DNA from: Bin52 sp965243345 | Lineage (GTDB): Bacteria > Pseudomonadota > Alphaproteobacteria > Thalassobaculales > Thalassobaculaceae | Reading direction: 5' to 3' | Length of the DNA stretch: 64,000 bases | NCBI GenBank assembly: GCA_965243345.1 | Contig: CBDEUR010000003.1 | Span: 496,001 to 560,000, forward strand | Part shown: piece after piece, positions 18,309 to 25,992 of the stretch | How the letters are laid out: each line of letters starts with the position of its first letter | How positions within the stretch are numbered: the stretch's first letter is position 1 | Notes under the pieces: model-generated | Told to the model about the DNA's origin: nothing | Seen by the model: the letters and a program-made list of their open reading frames with translations, nothing else | Database searches by the model: none | Position numbers and translations under genes: made by a program

Positions 18309-18929
18309 ATGACGAATCTCCATATTCGGTCCGTTCGCAGTCCGTTCGACGACCCGAGGCTTGCCTCCGCCGCAATTGAGGCGCTGACCCGCGCCGACGC
18401 GATGGGCCTGCTCTTGCGTCCCGTCACCTGCCTGGACCAATCCGCGATCGAGGAGCTCGAAACCGGCATGGCCGAAGCCGGTATCGGCCGCAGCTTCCTT
18501 GCGGAACTTCACCTGATGCCCTGCTCCGATGCCGCCCGGCTTGCCACGCTCCTGGAGAAGATCAACGAGGCCCTCGACCAGTCCCCGGCCCCCGCGCACG
18601 AATGGCGTGCCCTGCAGGGAGTCCTGGGGGTGGACTTGCTGACCCGCCTCCTCGGCATCTCCCGGTCCAGTGCCCAGCGCTACATTTCCGGCAGCCGCTC
18701 CACGCCGGACGCGATCGCCGCGCGGCTTCACTTTCTCGCCTTCGTGGCCGGGGACCTCGCCGGCGCGTACAACGACATCGGGGTCCGGCGCTGGTTCGAC
18801 CGGCCCCGCGAACGGCTCGACGGCAACACGCCCGCGCAGGCGCTCGGCGACGAGTGGTCGCCGGGAGACGACGGCCCCCGAAGGGTCCGCGAGCTCGCCC
18901 GAGCCCTGGCCTCGTCGCCGGCGACGTGA
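18309..18929 (+). CDS. antitoxin of a RES/Xre pair (MbcA/ParS/Xre family)
   Basis: The 206-aa protein has a C-terminal domain typical of the Xre/MbcA/ParS antitoxins that pair with RES toxins. Its pieces are LQGVLGVDLLTRLLGISRSSAQRYISGSR, a helix-turn-helix-like part given here as LLGISRSSAQRYISG, then LHFLAFVAGDLAGAYN and RRWFDRPRERLDGNTPAQAL, the toxin-binding end. The N-terminal 100 residues are less conserved. The ATG at 18309 is preferred, and a GTG at 18291 is in frame. Its stop overlaps the toxin start as GTGA. The antitoxin normally neutralises the toxin and represses the operon. Confidence 0.85.
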   Translation: MTNLHIRSVRSPFDDPRLASAAIEALTRADAMGLLLRPVTCLDQSAIEELETGMAEAGIGRSFLAELHLMPCSDAARLATLLEKINEALDQSPAPAHEWRALQGVLGVDLLTRLLGISRSSAQRYISGSRSTPDAIAARLHFLAFVAGDLAGAYNDIGVRRWFDRPRERLDGNTPAQALGDEWSPGDDGPRRVRELARALASSPAT

Positions 18930-19450
18930 TCGCCTATCGCCACTCCGATCCCCGCTTTCCCTTTCTGCGGGAGGATTCGTCGCAATCCGCCGGCCGGTGG
19001 AACGCGCCGGGCGAGCTCGCCCACTACTTCTGCGACACACCGGACGGGGCCTGGGCGGAGTTTGTTCGACACGAGGAGATCCGCGACCCGCAGGACCTCG
19101 CCACCGTTCGCCGCGCCCTCTGGGCCGTCGACATCGGCGAAGCCCCGTCGCATCGACCGGACCTGCCTCGCGAAACACTGACCGGTGGACCGGATACCTG
19201 GCCGGCATGCCAGCAGGCCGCCCGGCGGCATCGGGAACATGTCGACGGCATCACCGCACCTTCCGCGGCGCTGCAACCCGGCGCGGCCCATGGATGGCGC
19301 GTCGACGGCGGCCTCCAACCCGGCCCCGACCGGGACGGGCATGTCTTCGCGTTGTTCGGCCGGCGCCCGGACATCACCGGCTGGGCCGCGACCGTCGACG
19401 GCCGTCCGAGCCCGGACCTCCTCCCCAGGGTCCGGCATTTCCGTGGCTGA
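18926..19450 (+). CDS. RES-domain toxin
   Basis: The predicted protein has 174 aa. RES-domain residues are visible in order: the Arg of VIAYRHSDPR, the GRWN loop (residues 23-26), the Tyr of AHYFCDTPDGAWAE with its following Glu (about residues 34 and 45), and a distal Ser. RES toxins (ParT, MbcT relatives) degrade or use NAD+ and arrest growth. The GTG start shares four bases with the antitoxin stop (GTGA), so translation is coupled. The frame is intact, so this pair may be active, unlike the decayed parDE copies nearby. Confidence 0.85.
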   Translation: MIAYRHSDPRFPFLREDSSQSAGRWNAPGELAHYFCDTPDGAWAEFVRHEEIRDPQDLATVRRALWAVDIGEAPSHRPDLPRETLTGGPDTWPACQQAARRHREHVDGITAPSAALQPGAAHGWRVDGGLQPGPDRDGHVFALFGRRPDITGWAATVDGRPSPDLLPRVRHFRG

Positions 19451-19938
19451 CGGACCCATCGCGGGACAGGACACCTTCATTCCTGACAGGCTCGGCTGGT
19501 CGGTGACCAAGCCACGAGACCCGAGCGTTGATCCGTCGAAGTCTCTCGCCGTTCGCTTCATGGAATCTCATCCGCTACCCGCTCGGTTCGTGGCCCAGGT
19601 GGACATTGACGATTTGCCAAGCTTGCATTGAGGCACCGGTGCGGCGGTGCCGCCGATCTCGATACCCCGGTTGGCTTCCAGCAACGCGTCGGGCCGGCAA
19701 TCGCCTATGGTCTACCGTGGCCGGTGCCCATCAGGAGCGCCGCGAACCATTGCCGCTCGCGATCACGTCCGCGACAATGCCCGAAGCGTTCCTGCCCGGG
19801 ACACCGCAAGCGGCGGATGGCGATGCTTGCCAGCCCACTTTCGGGCACCGCCGCCGACAGGGAATCCACTAATTGGCTTTCAATTGGCCGACATATAATC
19901 TTGCAATCAGCCGCGCGGAACAATCGGGCGATACGACC
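19451..19938. other. intergenic stretch, no gene supported
   Basis: No protein-like frame was found. A TATAAT at 19894-19899 with TTGGCT 15 bp before it may be the promoter of the decayed parD copy that follows. Confidence 0.4.
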
Positions 19939-20160
19939 ATGCCGACGCGCCATGTCCGAAGCATTGCGCTCACGAGCGAACTCGTCGGCTTTATCAACGG
20001 TCTGGTGGCGAGCGGCGCCTGCAACAATGTAAGTGAAGTGGTGCGCGATGTGCAGTGCGAACTGCAATAGCGCAGGTACGCCTCCCAGCTGACCGAGATT
20101 CGCGCGAGGACCGGCGCCGGACTCGAACAGCTCGACCGCGGTGAGGGCCGCGATGCTCGG
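19939..20160 (+). pseudogene. parD-like antitoxin gene with nonsense mutation
   Basis: The translation MPTRHVRSIALTSELVGFI continues into the ribbon-helix-helix ParD pattern (ACNNVSEVVRD) but hits TAG at codon 44. The intact copy at 22799 has CAG at this point. Past the stop the same frame still encodes the ParD tail (QLTEIRA, then GAGLEQLDRGEGR) before degrading. Similarity to the intact copy begins about 25 bp before the ATG. No parE follows. This is a decayed duplicate of the antitoxin gene 2.9 kb downstream. Confidence 0.75.
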
Positions 20161-20339
20161 CGAACCACCTTCACTTCATGTCGGCAAATTTCCCTTCGTC
20201 TTCCAATCCACCGACCGGTCGGTGGAAGTGGAGCGAGACCGAATTCCTGGGCGACTTGGCGCCCCTGCAATGCGCGCTGCCACAAAGCCGCCGACCCCTT
20301 ACCTCTCACGAGCCGTCGTTCAACCGTCTCCCGGCGGGC

Positions 20340-20648
20340 CTATCTGCGAAAGCACTTCCAATCCACGAGATCGCGGTTCCTGTCCAGGTATAGATCGCAT
20401 CGTGCGATTCCCAATTCCAGCGTAGCGTCGAACATCAGCCTTCTGATTTCCATTTGCTGCCAGATCGCAACCAGCGCCCCGCTGAGCACGACGCTCAGGA
20501 CGCAAAGTCGGAACAGGAATCCGAATAGCCGCCGTCGACGCAACTTCCAGAAGGCGACGAAGACGCCGTGCCGGCTGTCCCGTGGATTCGGCACCACACT
20601 GGGGCGGGAGGCTGAAGATTCTCTGCGATTGAACACGTTGGAAATCAA
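20340..20648 (-). CDS. small membrane protein of a nuclease operon (hypothetical)
   Basis: From a TTG start the frame gives 102 aa with one clear membrane segment (FGFLFRLCVLSVVLSGALVA), a basic N-terminal half (FWKLRRRR just before the membrane) and a charged C-terminal tail ending DLVDWKCFRR. I recognise no family. The TTG overlaps the stop of the preceding 67-aa gene (TTGA), which in turn overlaps the nuclease gene. This is the last gene of a three-gene coupled set. The topology suggests a membrane effector or anchor, which is inference only. Confidence 0.5.
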   Translation of the reverse strand: MISNVFNRRESSASRPSVVPNPRDSRHGVFVAFWKLRRRRLFGFLFRLCVLSVVLSGALVAIWQQMEIRRLMFDATLELGIARCDLYLDRNRDLVDWKCFRR

Positions 20649-20848
20649 GGCTGGCGAACCTCATCGGTGCGGCTGACCGTCAGTTCCAGGCGCCGGGCGC
20701 CTGTTGTCGATGAAGGTTCAACGGCAATCCGTCTGATCCTCTCTCGGGACTGGGCAGTTTCCATGTTTGCGACAGATTCCGACTGGATCAACGTTGTGCA
20801 GCTGGCGCACTCGGCAATCGCCGATCCAGGGCCCGGATCATTTTTCAT
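20645..20848 (-). CDS. 67-aa hypothetical protein of a nuclease operon
   Basis: The ATG sits inside the last codons of the nuclease gene (11-bp overlap). The stop overlaps the start of the downstream membrane-protein gene. The sequence (MKNDPGPGSAIAECASCTT, then a basic QSRERIRRIAVE stretch) matches no family I know. There is no signal peptide or membrane segment. Support rests mainly on the tight overlaps on both sides, so the call is modest. It could also be only a linker that keeps ribosomes on the message. Confidence 0.4.
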   Translation of the reverse strand: MKNDPGPGSAIAECASCTTLIQSESVANMETAQSRERIRRIAVEPSSTTGARRLELTVSRTDEVRQP

Positions 20849-22043
20849 GGATGGGCAAGCGGTCGACGATGTCCTTCAAGCGGCTCCTCGCTCGACCTGC
20901 TTCCACGTCGCCAATAAGCGATTCCACCCACGCCGCCAGCCTTCGGGCATTGTGCCGGTGATCCGTTCTCCACCACTGGGAACACACATACCATCTTTCG
21001 CCGAAAGGCGTCGTCCAGTACCTGTTGCGGCCGTTGACTCGCGTGCCGTGCGCGACCTTCCGGATCAGGGTGTGGTTACCGATCTTCAGCCCTAGGGGAT
21101 TGGTCGAGGTCTCCAGCCGTTCGATTGTTTCGCTGTCAAGCGTGTCGGGAAAGTCCTCGAGAACAGCGCGCATGAGGTCCCTCACAACGTCCTGTAGCGT
21201 TTCTCCGCCGGTCGCTGCGCCGTCTGTCGGCACCGCAGACGTGCTGGCCGATGCGCCCGGTCGGAAGGTGCCATCGCCGCCGGTCCTTACCGCGCGTGCT
21301 CGCGCGACCGGGTTCTCGGGCTGTTGTGCAGACGACCGCTCGGCAGGCGCCGACAACGGACGGGAGGCCCGAAGATCGCGCAGGAAGTCCTCGATATCCG
21401 ATCGTCGAGGTTCGGCCCCGACCATTGCCACCACCCTCTCCGCCAACAGGTCACAAAGCAGCCCGTCGGGTTCCTCGGTCAGGGCTCGCCACGCCCTTGG
21501 AACTGCATCCCGTGCCCTCGTTTTCGAACGGTTGCTCTCCAGGCGGCTTTCCGCGCTGCGGCGGGCCTCGCCCGACGCCACCTGTCGTTTGCGCAGCCAG
21601 GTGTCCAGCGTCGCGGCGTACTCCGGCACCTTGTCCCCTGAACGCAGTTCCAGACGTTGGAACCGCCGTTCCTCCGGGCGACCGTCGGCCATGCTGAGAT
21701 AGAAGTCCCAGCACAGTCCGTCGCTCAGCACGAGCAGGGGCACTCCGTTGTTTGCGGCGTAGCCGAAGAGTTGGGATTCGGCCCGGGCGTCGAGGGCGCC
21801 GCGCCGCTTGGCTTCGACGAATACCTGCGGGCGGCCGTGACAGATCAGCGCATAGTCGACGCGTCCCCGACCCGCCGGATACTCGGGCCTCAACGCCTCG
21901 GGATCGGCAGAGTCCCAGTCCAGGGCATTCAGGATCGGCAGGATCACCGCGAGCTTGATGTCCTCTTCCCTGTCGAGACGGCCGGACCGGAGGTTGAGGA
22001 TCGCGGTGTTCAGGGTCGATTCGAACTCAGGCATCCACTGCAT
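20838..22043 (-). CDS. HSDR_N-like PD-(D/E)XK nuclease-domain protein
   Basis: The protein has 401 aa. The first 130 residues resemble the N-terminal nuclease domain of type I restriction subunit HsdR and its stand-alone relatives: the helix REEDIKLAVILPILNALDWD, then RVDYALI, with Asp as the metal ligand, then QVFVEAKRRG, the E-x-K half of PD-(D/E)XK. The middle part is low-complexity. The last 100 residues (GLKIGNHTLIRKV, then RYWTTPFGERWYVCSQWW) form a second compact domain I cannot name. No helicase or HsdS/HsdM partner is adjacent. It leads a coupled three-gene operon with two small unknown proteins, in an accessory region beside toxin-antitoxin genes. Confidence 0.75.
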   Translation of the reverse strand: MQWMPEFESTLNTAILNLRSGRLDREEDIKLAVILPILNALDWDSADPEALRPEYPAGRGRVDYALICHGRPQVFVEAKRRGALDARAESQLFGYAANNGVPLLVLSDGLCWDFYLSMADGRPEERRFQRLELRSGDKVPEYAATLDTWLRKRQVASGEARRSAESRLESNRSKTRARDAVPRAWRALTEEPDGLLCDLLAERVVAMVGAEPRRSDIEDFLRDLRASRPLSAPAERSSAQQPENPVARARAVRTGGDGTFRPGASASTSAVPTDGAATGGETLQDVVRDLMRAVLEDFPDTLDSETIERLETSTNPLGLKIGNHTLIRKVAHGTRVNGRNRYWTTPFGERWYVCSQWWRTDHRHNARRLAAWVESLIGDVEAGRARSRLKDIVDRLPIHEK

Positions 22044-22798
22044 CGACTTTCAGGCATCGTCCTGTCACCGGCGCGATGACAGCGGAATCGTAACAGAGAC
22101 CACCATCCGGGAGAAGGTTTCGGCCGCAGTCCGGCTGTTTCCGGATCTGGATACCCGGGTTGTGGTTCGGGGATCGCGCCCCGCCCCGCGATCGCACGCT
22201 TTCTGAACCAGTTCGCCGTTACACCCGGCGCCCCGACCCTGCGACATGAGCCTTTACGGGTGCTCGGGGTCCTGATTGATTTCAGACGCGTACTGGCCGG
22301 GCTGAAGACCATCCCGGCAGGGGCCAGACGAATTCGGGATGGCGACTGCTGTATTCCTGGCCCTCCGTCTCGGGCGCGCCGGCCATCAAGATCGGAAAAG
22401 CCAGGATCGGTCTGCGTGGATGCGACCGTGCCAGGCGGGCGACCGCCGGTCCGCAACCTCGGTTCTCTGGCCGGTTCGAATACGCAGTTTCCTGCCGGCC
22501 TGGGCCGGCAGCGCTGGCGGGCGCCCGCGTCACAAGCTCCGAGGTCCGCACACTCCCCGGTGGCTCCGCGGGTTCGACCCCGCAGCGTGCTGCACATTCG
22601 GGGTTGGGACTGGTGCTTCTCGCGATCGTCACATTGTCGTCGGAGATCGGGCGATAATCCGACCGGAGCACGCGTGCCGATCCGGTGTGCGAAGCGCACC
22701 GCCTCGCGCCGAGGGTGGGGATGTACCTCGTGTCCCGCGGGCGACATGGTATGCCATCCTGGAACAGGCTCGCGGTGGAACAGTCGGAGAATCCGGCA
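22044..22798. other. intergenic stretch, no gene supported
   Basis: This lies between the start of the nuclease gene and the start of parD. Open frames here are short, overlapping and Arg/Pro-rich. It presumably holds the divergent promoters of both operons. No repeat or RNA gene was recognised. Confidence 0.4.
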
Positions 22799-23080
22799 AT
22801 GCCGGCACGCCATGCCCGAAATGTTGCGCTCACGAGCGAACTCGCCCACTTCATCGACGACCTGGTGGCGGGCGGTGCCTGCAACAACGCAAGCGAAGTG
22901 GTGCGCGATGCGCTGCGCGAACTGCAACAGCGCAAACACGCTGACCAGCTGACCGAGATCCGCGCGGGGATCGGTGCCGGGCTTGAGCAACTCGACCGCG
23001 GTGAGGGTCGCGGTGGCGCGCCTGCTGTGGTGCTCGGCGAACTGCTTGAGAAGGCGAAGCGCCCGCGCCGCGAACGATGA
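22799..23080 (+). CDS. parD: ParD-family antitoxin
   Basis: The 93-aa protein is a ribbon-helix-helix ParD antitoxin. It has the DNA-binding strand NVALTSELAHFIDDLV, the helix NNASEVVRDALRELQQR, and a charged tail (EIRAGIGAGLEQLDRGEGR) that binds ParE. It overlaps the parE start by four bases (ATGA). The ATG at 22799 aligns with the start of the decayed copy at 19939. ParD proteins neutralise ParE and repress their own operon. Because the partner toxin frame is broken, this antitoxin may now be unpartnered or protect against related toxins. Confidence 0.85.
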   Translation: MPARHARNVALTSELAHFIDDLVAGGACNNASEVVRDALRELQQRKHADQLTEIRAGIGAGLEQLDRGEGRGGAPAVVLGELLEKAKRPRRER

Positions 23081-23420
23081 AGCGAGTCGTCTTTGCGCCG
23101 GCCGCGCTTGAGCGGTTGGACGACATCCTGGCCTGGACGGTCGAGAAGTTCGGCGAAGGACAGGCCGGGGTGTACGCGGCGCAGCTCGCGGGACGAATTG
23201 ACGTGCTCGCCGCCGGGACGGGCCCGAAGGCGCAGTCCTGCGAGCGGCTGATGCACGGTGTGCGCGATGCCTCGGGCCTCTCCTCTTCCTCTGTCGCGAG
23301 GGTTTGCACTGCCTGATCCTGCGCGAGAAGCCGGAGACGCTCGAGGTTGTCGAGATCGTCCATGAGAGAATGAACATCGAGGCACACCTGAAGCGGCTGA
23401 TTGCGCCAGACCGGACATGA
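23077..23420 (+). pseudogene. parE: ParE/RelE-family toxin gene with frameshift
   Basis: The first frame gives MKRVVFAPAALERLDDILAW and continues to a HGVRDASGL segment typical of ParE. The expected ending then appears in another frame: LFLCREGLHCLILREKPE, then a VVEIVHERMNIEAHL helix, stopping at 23418-23420. The break lies at about 23275-23290 in a CTC/TTC run and looks like a 5-nt insertion relative to the expected sequence. Without it, a full ParE of about 110 aa would be read. The toxin is probably inactive unless ribosomes shift frame here. Confidence 0.75.
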
Positions 23421-23735
23421 GAGCGAGGGGTGCAAGCGGGCTTCGTCCGTGGCCACATCGTCCGGTGCGAACGGCGCGATGGTGCCGGAACCCTTCGTCC
23501 CGGGATGACGTGCCCGGAACTGTGCGTGAGAAGCGGATCACCGGCCGGAGCCGCGGTGGAGAAACCTGGAAGGCGCCGGGATCGAAGTAACGGATGAGGC
23601 GGGCGGACCGGAGTGACGTGCCGGCAGGGCTCTTCGATGCCGGGCAGGCCGGGTGCCGCGACCCGCAGCGCCGGGTTCGCCGACCGTTGCCAGTGCACGG
23701 GGCAGGCAGACACGTCCACGTCCGGTGACACGGAT
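23421..23735. other. intergenic stretch, no gene supported
   Basis: This lies between the decayed parE and the terminator of amtB, both ending into it. I see no coding frame and no further repeat. Confidence 0.4.
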
Positions 23736-23771
23736 CCGGCCCGGCGGGTGAGGGGGATTCCGCCGGGCCGG
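23736..23771 (-). terminator. strong hairpin after amtB
   Basis: CCGGCCCGGCGG pairs perfectly with CCGCCGGGCCGG over 12 bp with a 12-nt loop. It begins 9 bp beyond the amtB stop. No U-tract follows, so it would act as a factor-assisted terminator or a 3' stabiliser of the glnK-amtB mRNA. Confidence 0.6.
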
Positions 23772-23780
23772 TAACGGGGC

Positions 23781-25115
23781 TCAGATGGTCTGTGATCCCT
23801 GCCCGAATTCAGGGTAGGCATCCATCCCGCACTCTGACCGATCGAGACCCGTGCTCTCCTCGTCTTCCTCGGGCCGCACCCCGATGGTGACCTTGAGAGC
23901 GAGCCAGACAAGGGCGCTGGCAACGAAGGTGAAGGCACCGATGGCACCGATGCCCACCAGCTGGGTTCCGATGGCTGCCCCGGAATTGCTGAAGACGACC
24001 GCGATGGTGCCCCAGATGCCGCACAGCAGGTGAACCGGGATCGCGCCGACCACGTCGTCGATCCTGAGCCTGTCGAGCAGCGGGACGGACACCACGACCA
24101 GCACCCCGCCGATAGCCCCGATGACGACCGCGAGGCCGGGTGCCGGCATCAGCGGTTCGGCGGTGATTGCAACCAGCCCGCCAAGCGCCCCGTTCAACGC
24201 CAGCGTCAGGTCGATCTTGCCGTAGATGGCCCGCGTGAGAACCATTGCGGCGACCACGCCGGCAGCGGCTGCGAGGTTGGTGTTGATGTAGATCGAGGCG
24301 ATCGCGGCCGCGTCGGCACCGGACCCGAGGGCCAGCTGCGAGCCGCCGTTGAACCCGAACCAGCCCATCCACAGGATGAAGGTGCCGAGAGTGGCGAGCG
24401 GCAGGTTCGATCCCGGCATCGGCGTGACCCGCCCGTCGGCGGCAAACCGGCCGCGGCGGGCGCCGATCACCAGGGCGCCGGCGAGCGCCGCCCAGCCGCC
24501 GACGGAGTGGACGATGGTGGATCCGGCGAAGTCGGAGAACCCGAGTTTCGACAGCCAGCCGCCGCCCCAGGTCCAGGAACCCTGGATCGGGTAGATGACC
24601 GCGGTCAGGACCACGACGAAGACCAGGAACGGCAACACCCTGACCCGTTCTGCGACCGTGCCGGAGACGATGGATCCGGCGGCGGCGACGAAGACCATCT
24701 GGAAGAACCAGTCGGAACCGGAAGCGTAGACGTTGCCCTCGTCGGCAACGAACCCGTCGGGCGTCAGCGACGGGTCGGACGCGCTCCAGGGACCGGGAAC
24801 ACCGATCAGTCCTCCGTCGACCCCGCTGTACATGAGGTTGTATCCGATCAGCCAGAAGGTGAGGCCGGCCACCGAGTACAGGCCGATGTTCTTTGTGCAC
24901 TGCACCGTGGTGTTGCGCGAGCGCACGAGGCCGGCCTCGAGCATGCAGAAGCCCGCGGCCATCCACATGACGAGGAAGCCGTGAACCAGGAAGGAGAGTG
25001 TGTTGAGTATGTACGCCGTCTCCGCAGTGACGGCTGCCGATGCCGCGCCGCACACCATCACCGTGGAGATGCCGGCGGCGAGGCAGAAGACCATGCAGGT
25101 CCTGAACCTGTTCAT
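23781..25115 (-). CDS. amtB: ammonium transporter AmtB
   Basis: The 444-aa protein has a signal peptide (ending near CGAASA) and 11 predicted membrane segments of the Amt/Mep/Rh family. Landmarks are the early MWMAAGFCMLEAGLVRSRNT, the DFAGSTIVHSVGGWAALAGA motif with a pore His, LGTFILWMGWFGFNGGS, and the late HLLCGIWGTIAV with the second pore His. It conducts ammonium across the inner membrane and is plugged by uridylyl-free GlnK. AGGAGG precedes the ATG. It lies 13 bp after glnK in the conserved glnK-amtB operon. Confidence 0.96.
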   Translation of the reverse strand: MNRFRTCMVFCLAAGISTVMVCGAASAAVTAETAYILNTLSFLVHGFLVMWMAAGFCMLEAGLVRSRNTTVQCTKNIGLYSVAGLTFWLIGYNLMYSGVDGGLIGVPGPWSASDPSLTPDGFVADEGNVYASGSDWFFQMVFVAAAGSIVSGTVAERVRVLPFLVFVVVLTAVIYPIQGSWTWGGGWLSKLGFSDFAGSTIVHSVGGWAALAGALVIGARRGRFAADGRVTPMPGSNLPLATLGTFILWMGWFGFNGGSQLALGSGADAAAIASIYINTNLAAAAGVVAAMVLTRAIYGKIDLTLALNGALGGLVAITAEPLMPAPGLAVVIGAIGGVLVVVSVPLLDRLRIDDVVGAIPVHLLCGIWGTIAVVFSNSGAAIGTQLVGIGAIGAFTFVASALVWLALKVTIGVRPEEDEESTGLDRSECGMDAYPEFGQGSQTI

Positions 25116-25128
25116 TTCTCGTATCCTC

Positions 25129-25467
25129 CTAAAGAGCGTCGGGGCCGGATTCGCCGGTGCGAATGCGGACTGCGGACGTCACGTCGATGACGAAGATCTT
25201 GCCGTCGCCGATCCGGCCGGTCCGGGCGGACCGCTGGACGGTCTCGACCACGCTTTCCGCCTGCGCGTCGTCGACAACGACCTCGATGCGAACCTTGGGC
25301 AGGAAATTCACCGCGTACTCGGCGCCGCGGTAGATCTCGGTTTGCCCCTTCTGGCGTCCGAACCCCTTGACCTCGCTCGCCGTCAGACCCTGCACTCCCA
25401 CGCCTGTCAGCGCTTCGCGGACCTCCTCGAGCTTGAACGGCTTGATAACCGCCATGACCAGCTTCAT
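25129..25467 (-). CDS. glnK: nitrogen regulatory protein PII (GlnK)
   Basis: The 112-aa PII protein has the MKLVMAVIKPFKLEEVREAL start and the T-loop GQTEIYRGAEYAVNFLPK, in which Tyr51 is the uridylylation site. The C-terminal signature TGRIGDGKIFV is also present. GlnK senses 2-oxoglutarate, ATP/ADP and, through uridylylation, glutamine, and it blocks AmtB when nitrogen is plentiful. It is first in the operon. A candidate sigma-54 promoter and an NtrC-like site lie 64-105 bp upstream, matching the nitrogen control known for this operon. Confidence 0.96.
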   Translation of the reverse strand: MKLVMAVIKPFKLEEVREALTGVGVQGLTASEVKGFGRQKGQTEIYRGAEYAVNFLPKVRIEVVVDDAQAESVVETVQRSARTGRIGDGKIFVIDVTSAVRIRTGESGPDAL

Positions 25468-25530
25468 GCCTTGCCCCTCCCTTTCGAGATCATTGCGCGA
25501 GACCTGACCGCGGCCTCACCCACACTCACA

Positions 25531-25546
25531 ATCAAGAACCGTGCCA
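25531..25546 (-). promoter_or_regulatory. candidate sigma-54 promoter of glnK-amtB
   Basis: On the minus strand the sequence reads TGGCACGGTTCTTGAT. It matches the -24/-12 consensus TGGCAC-N5-TTGC except for A in place of the final C of the -12 element. It ends 64 bp before the glnK start, a normal distance. Confidence 0.5.
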
Positions 25547-25553
25547 GTCATGC

Positions 25554-25569
25554 TGCACTGCACCGTGCC
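25554..25569 (-). promoter_or_regulatory. candidate NtrC-binding site
   Basis: TGCACTGCACCGTGCC fits the dyad TGCACY-N4-RGTGCA except at two positions. It lies 8 bp upstream of the candidate -24 element. That is closer than usual for an enhancer, so an additional site further upstream would be expected. Confidence 0.35.
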
Positions 25570-25992
25570 GGGACCCGTTCGCTGCGGGAAAGGCCGGAAA
25601 TGACCAAAGTTTATGCATAGAATTTGAGCTGATGATATTTTATGCAGTTTCCGATGCCGCTGTGTGGCATGGTTCTGGACATCGCGACCTGCACGGGCAT
25701 CATGGCCCCGCTGTTGTCACGGCCGGACAGGAGGATCGATGCGACCGTGGTCTGCGCATCCACGCCGTCTTGACGCCCGCGGCCTCGACGCCCACCGGCG
25801 TGAAGTGCCGGCGGGCCGGTCGGCACCTGCCAGCTTTTCCGCGGTCGCGGTGAGCGGAGGTCAGCCGCGCCCCGAACGGGATCGGCGTGCCGCCGGGCCG
25901 CAGGAGTGCGCCATCGACCATCCGGCCTGGCCGGATGGTCGGCCCGGTCCGTCTGCGTTGCGGGACCGCGCCCTGTCGCGGGTGGCGGCGGG
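25570..25992. other. intergenic stretch between divergent genes
   Basis: This lies between the control region of glnK and the hydroxylase start. An AT-rich patch at 25600-25650 stands out. A short stretch at 25915-25935 contains the inverted repeat CCATCCGG/CCGGATGG. I see no gene. Confidence 0.4.
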
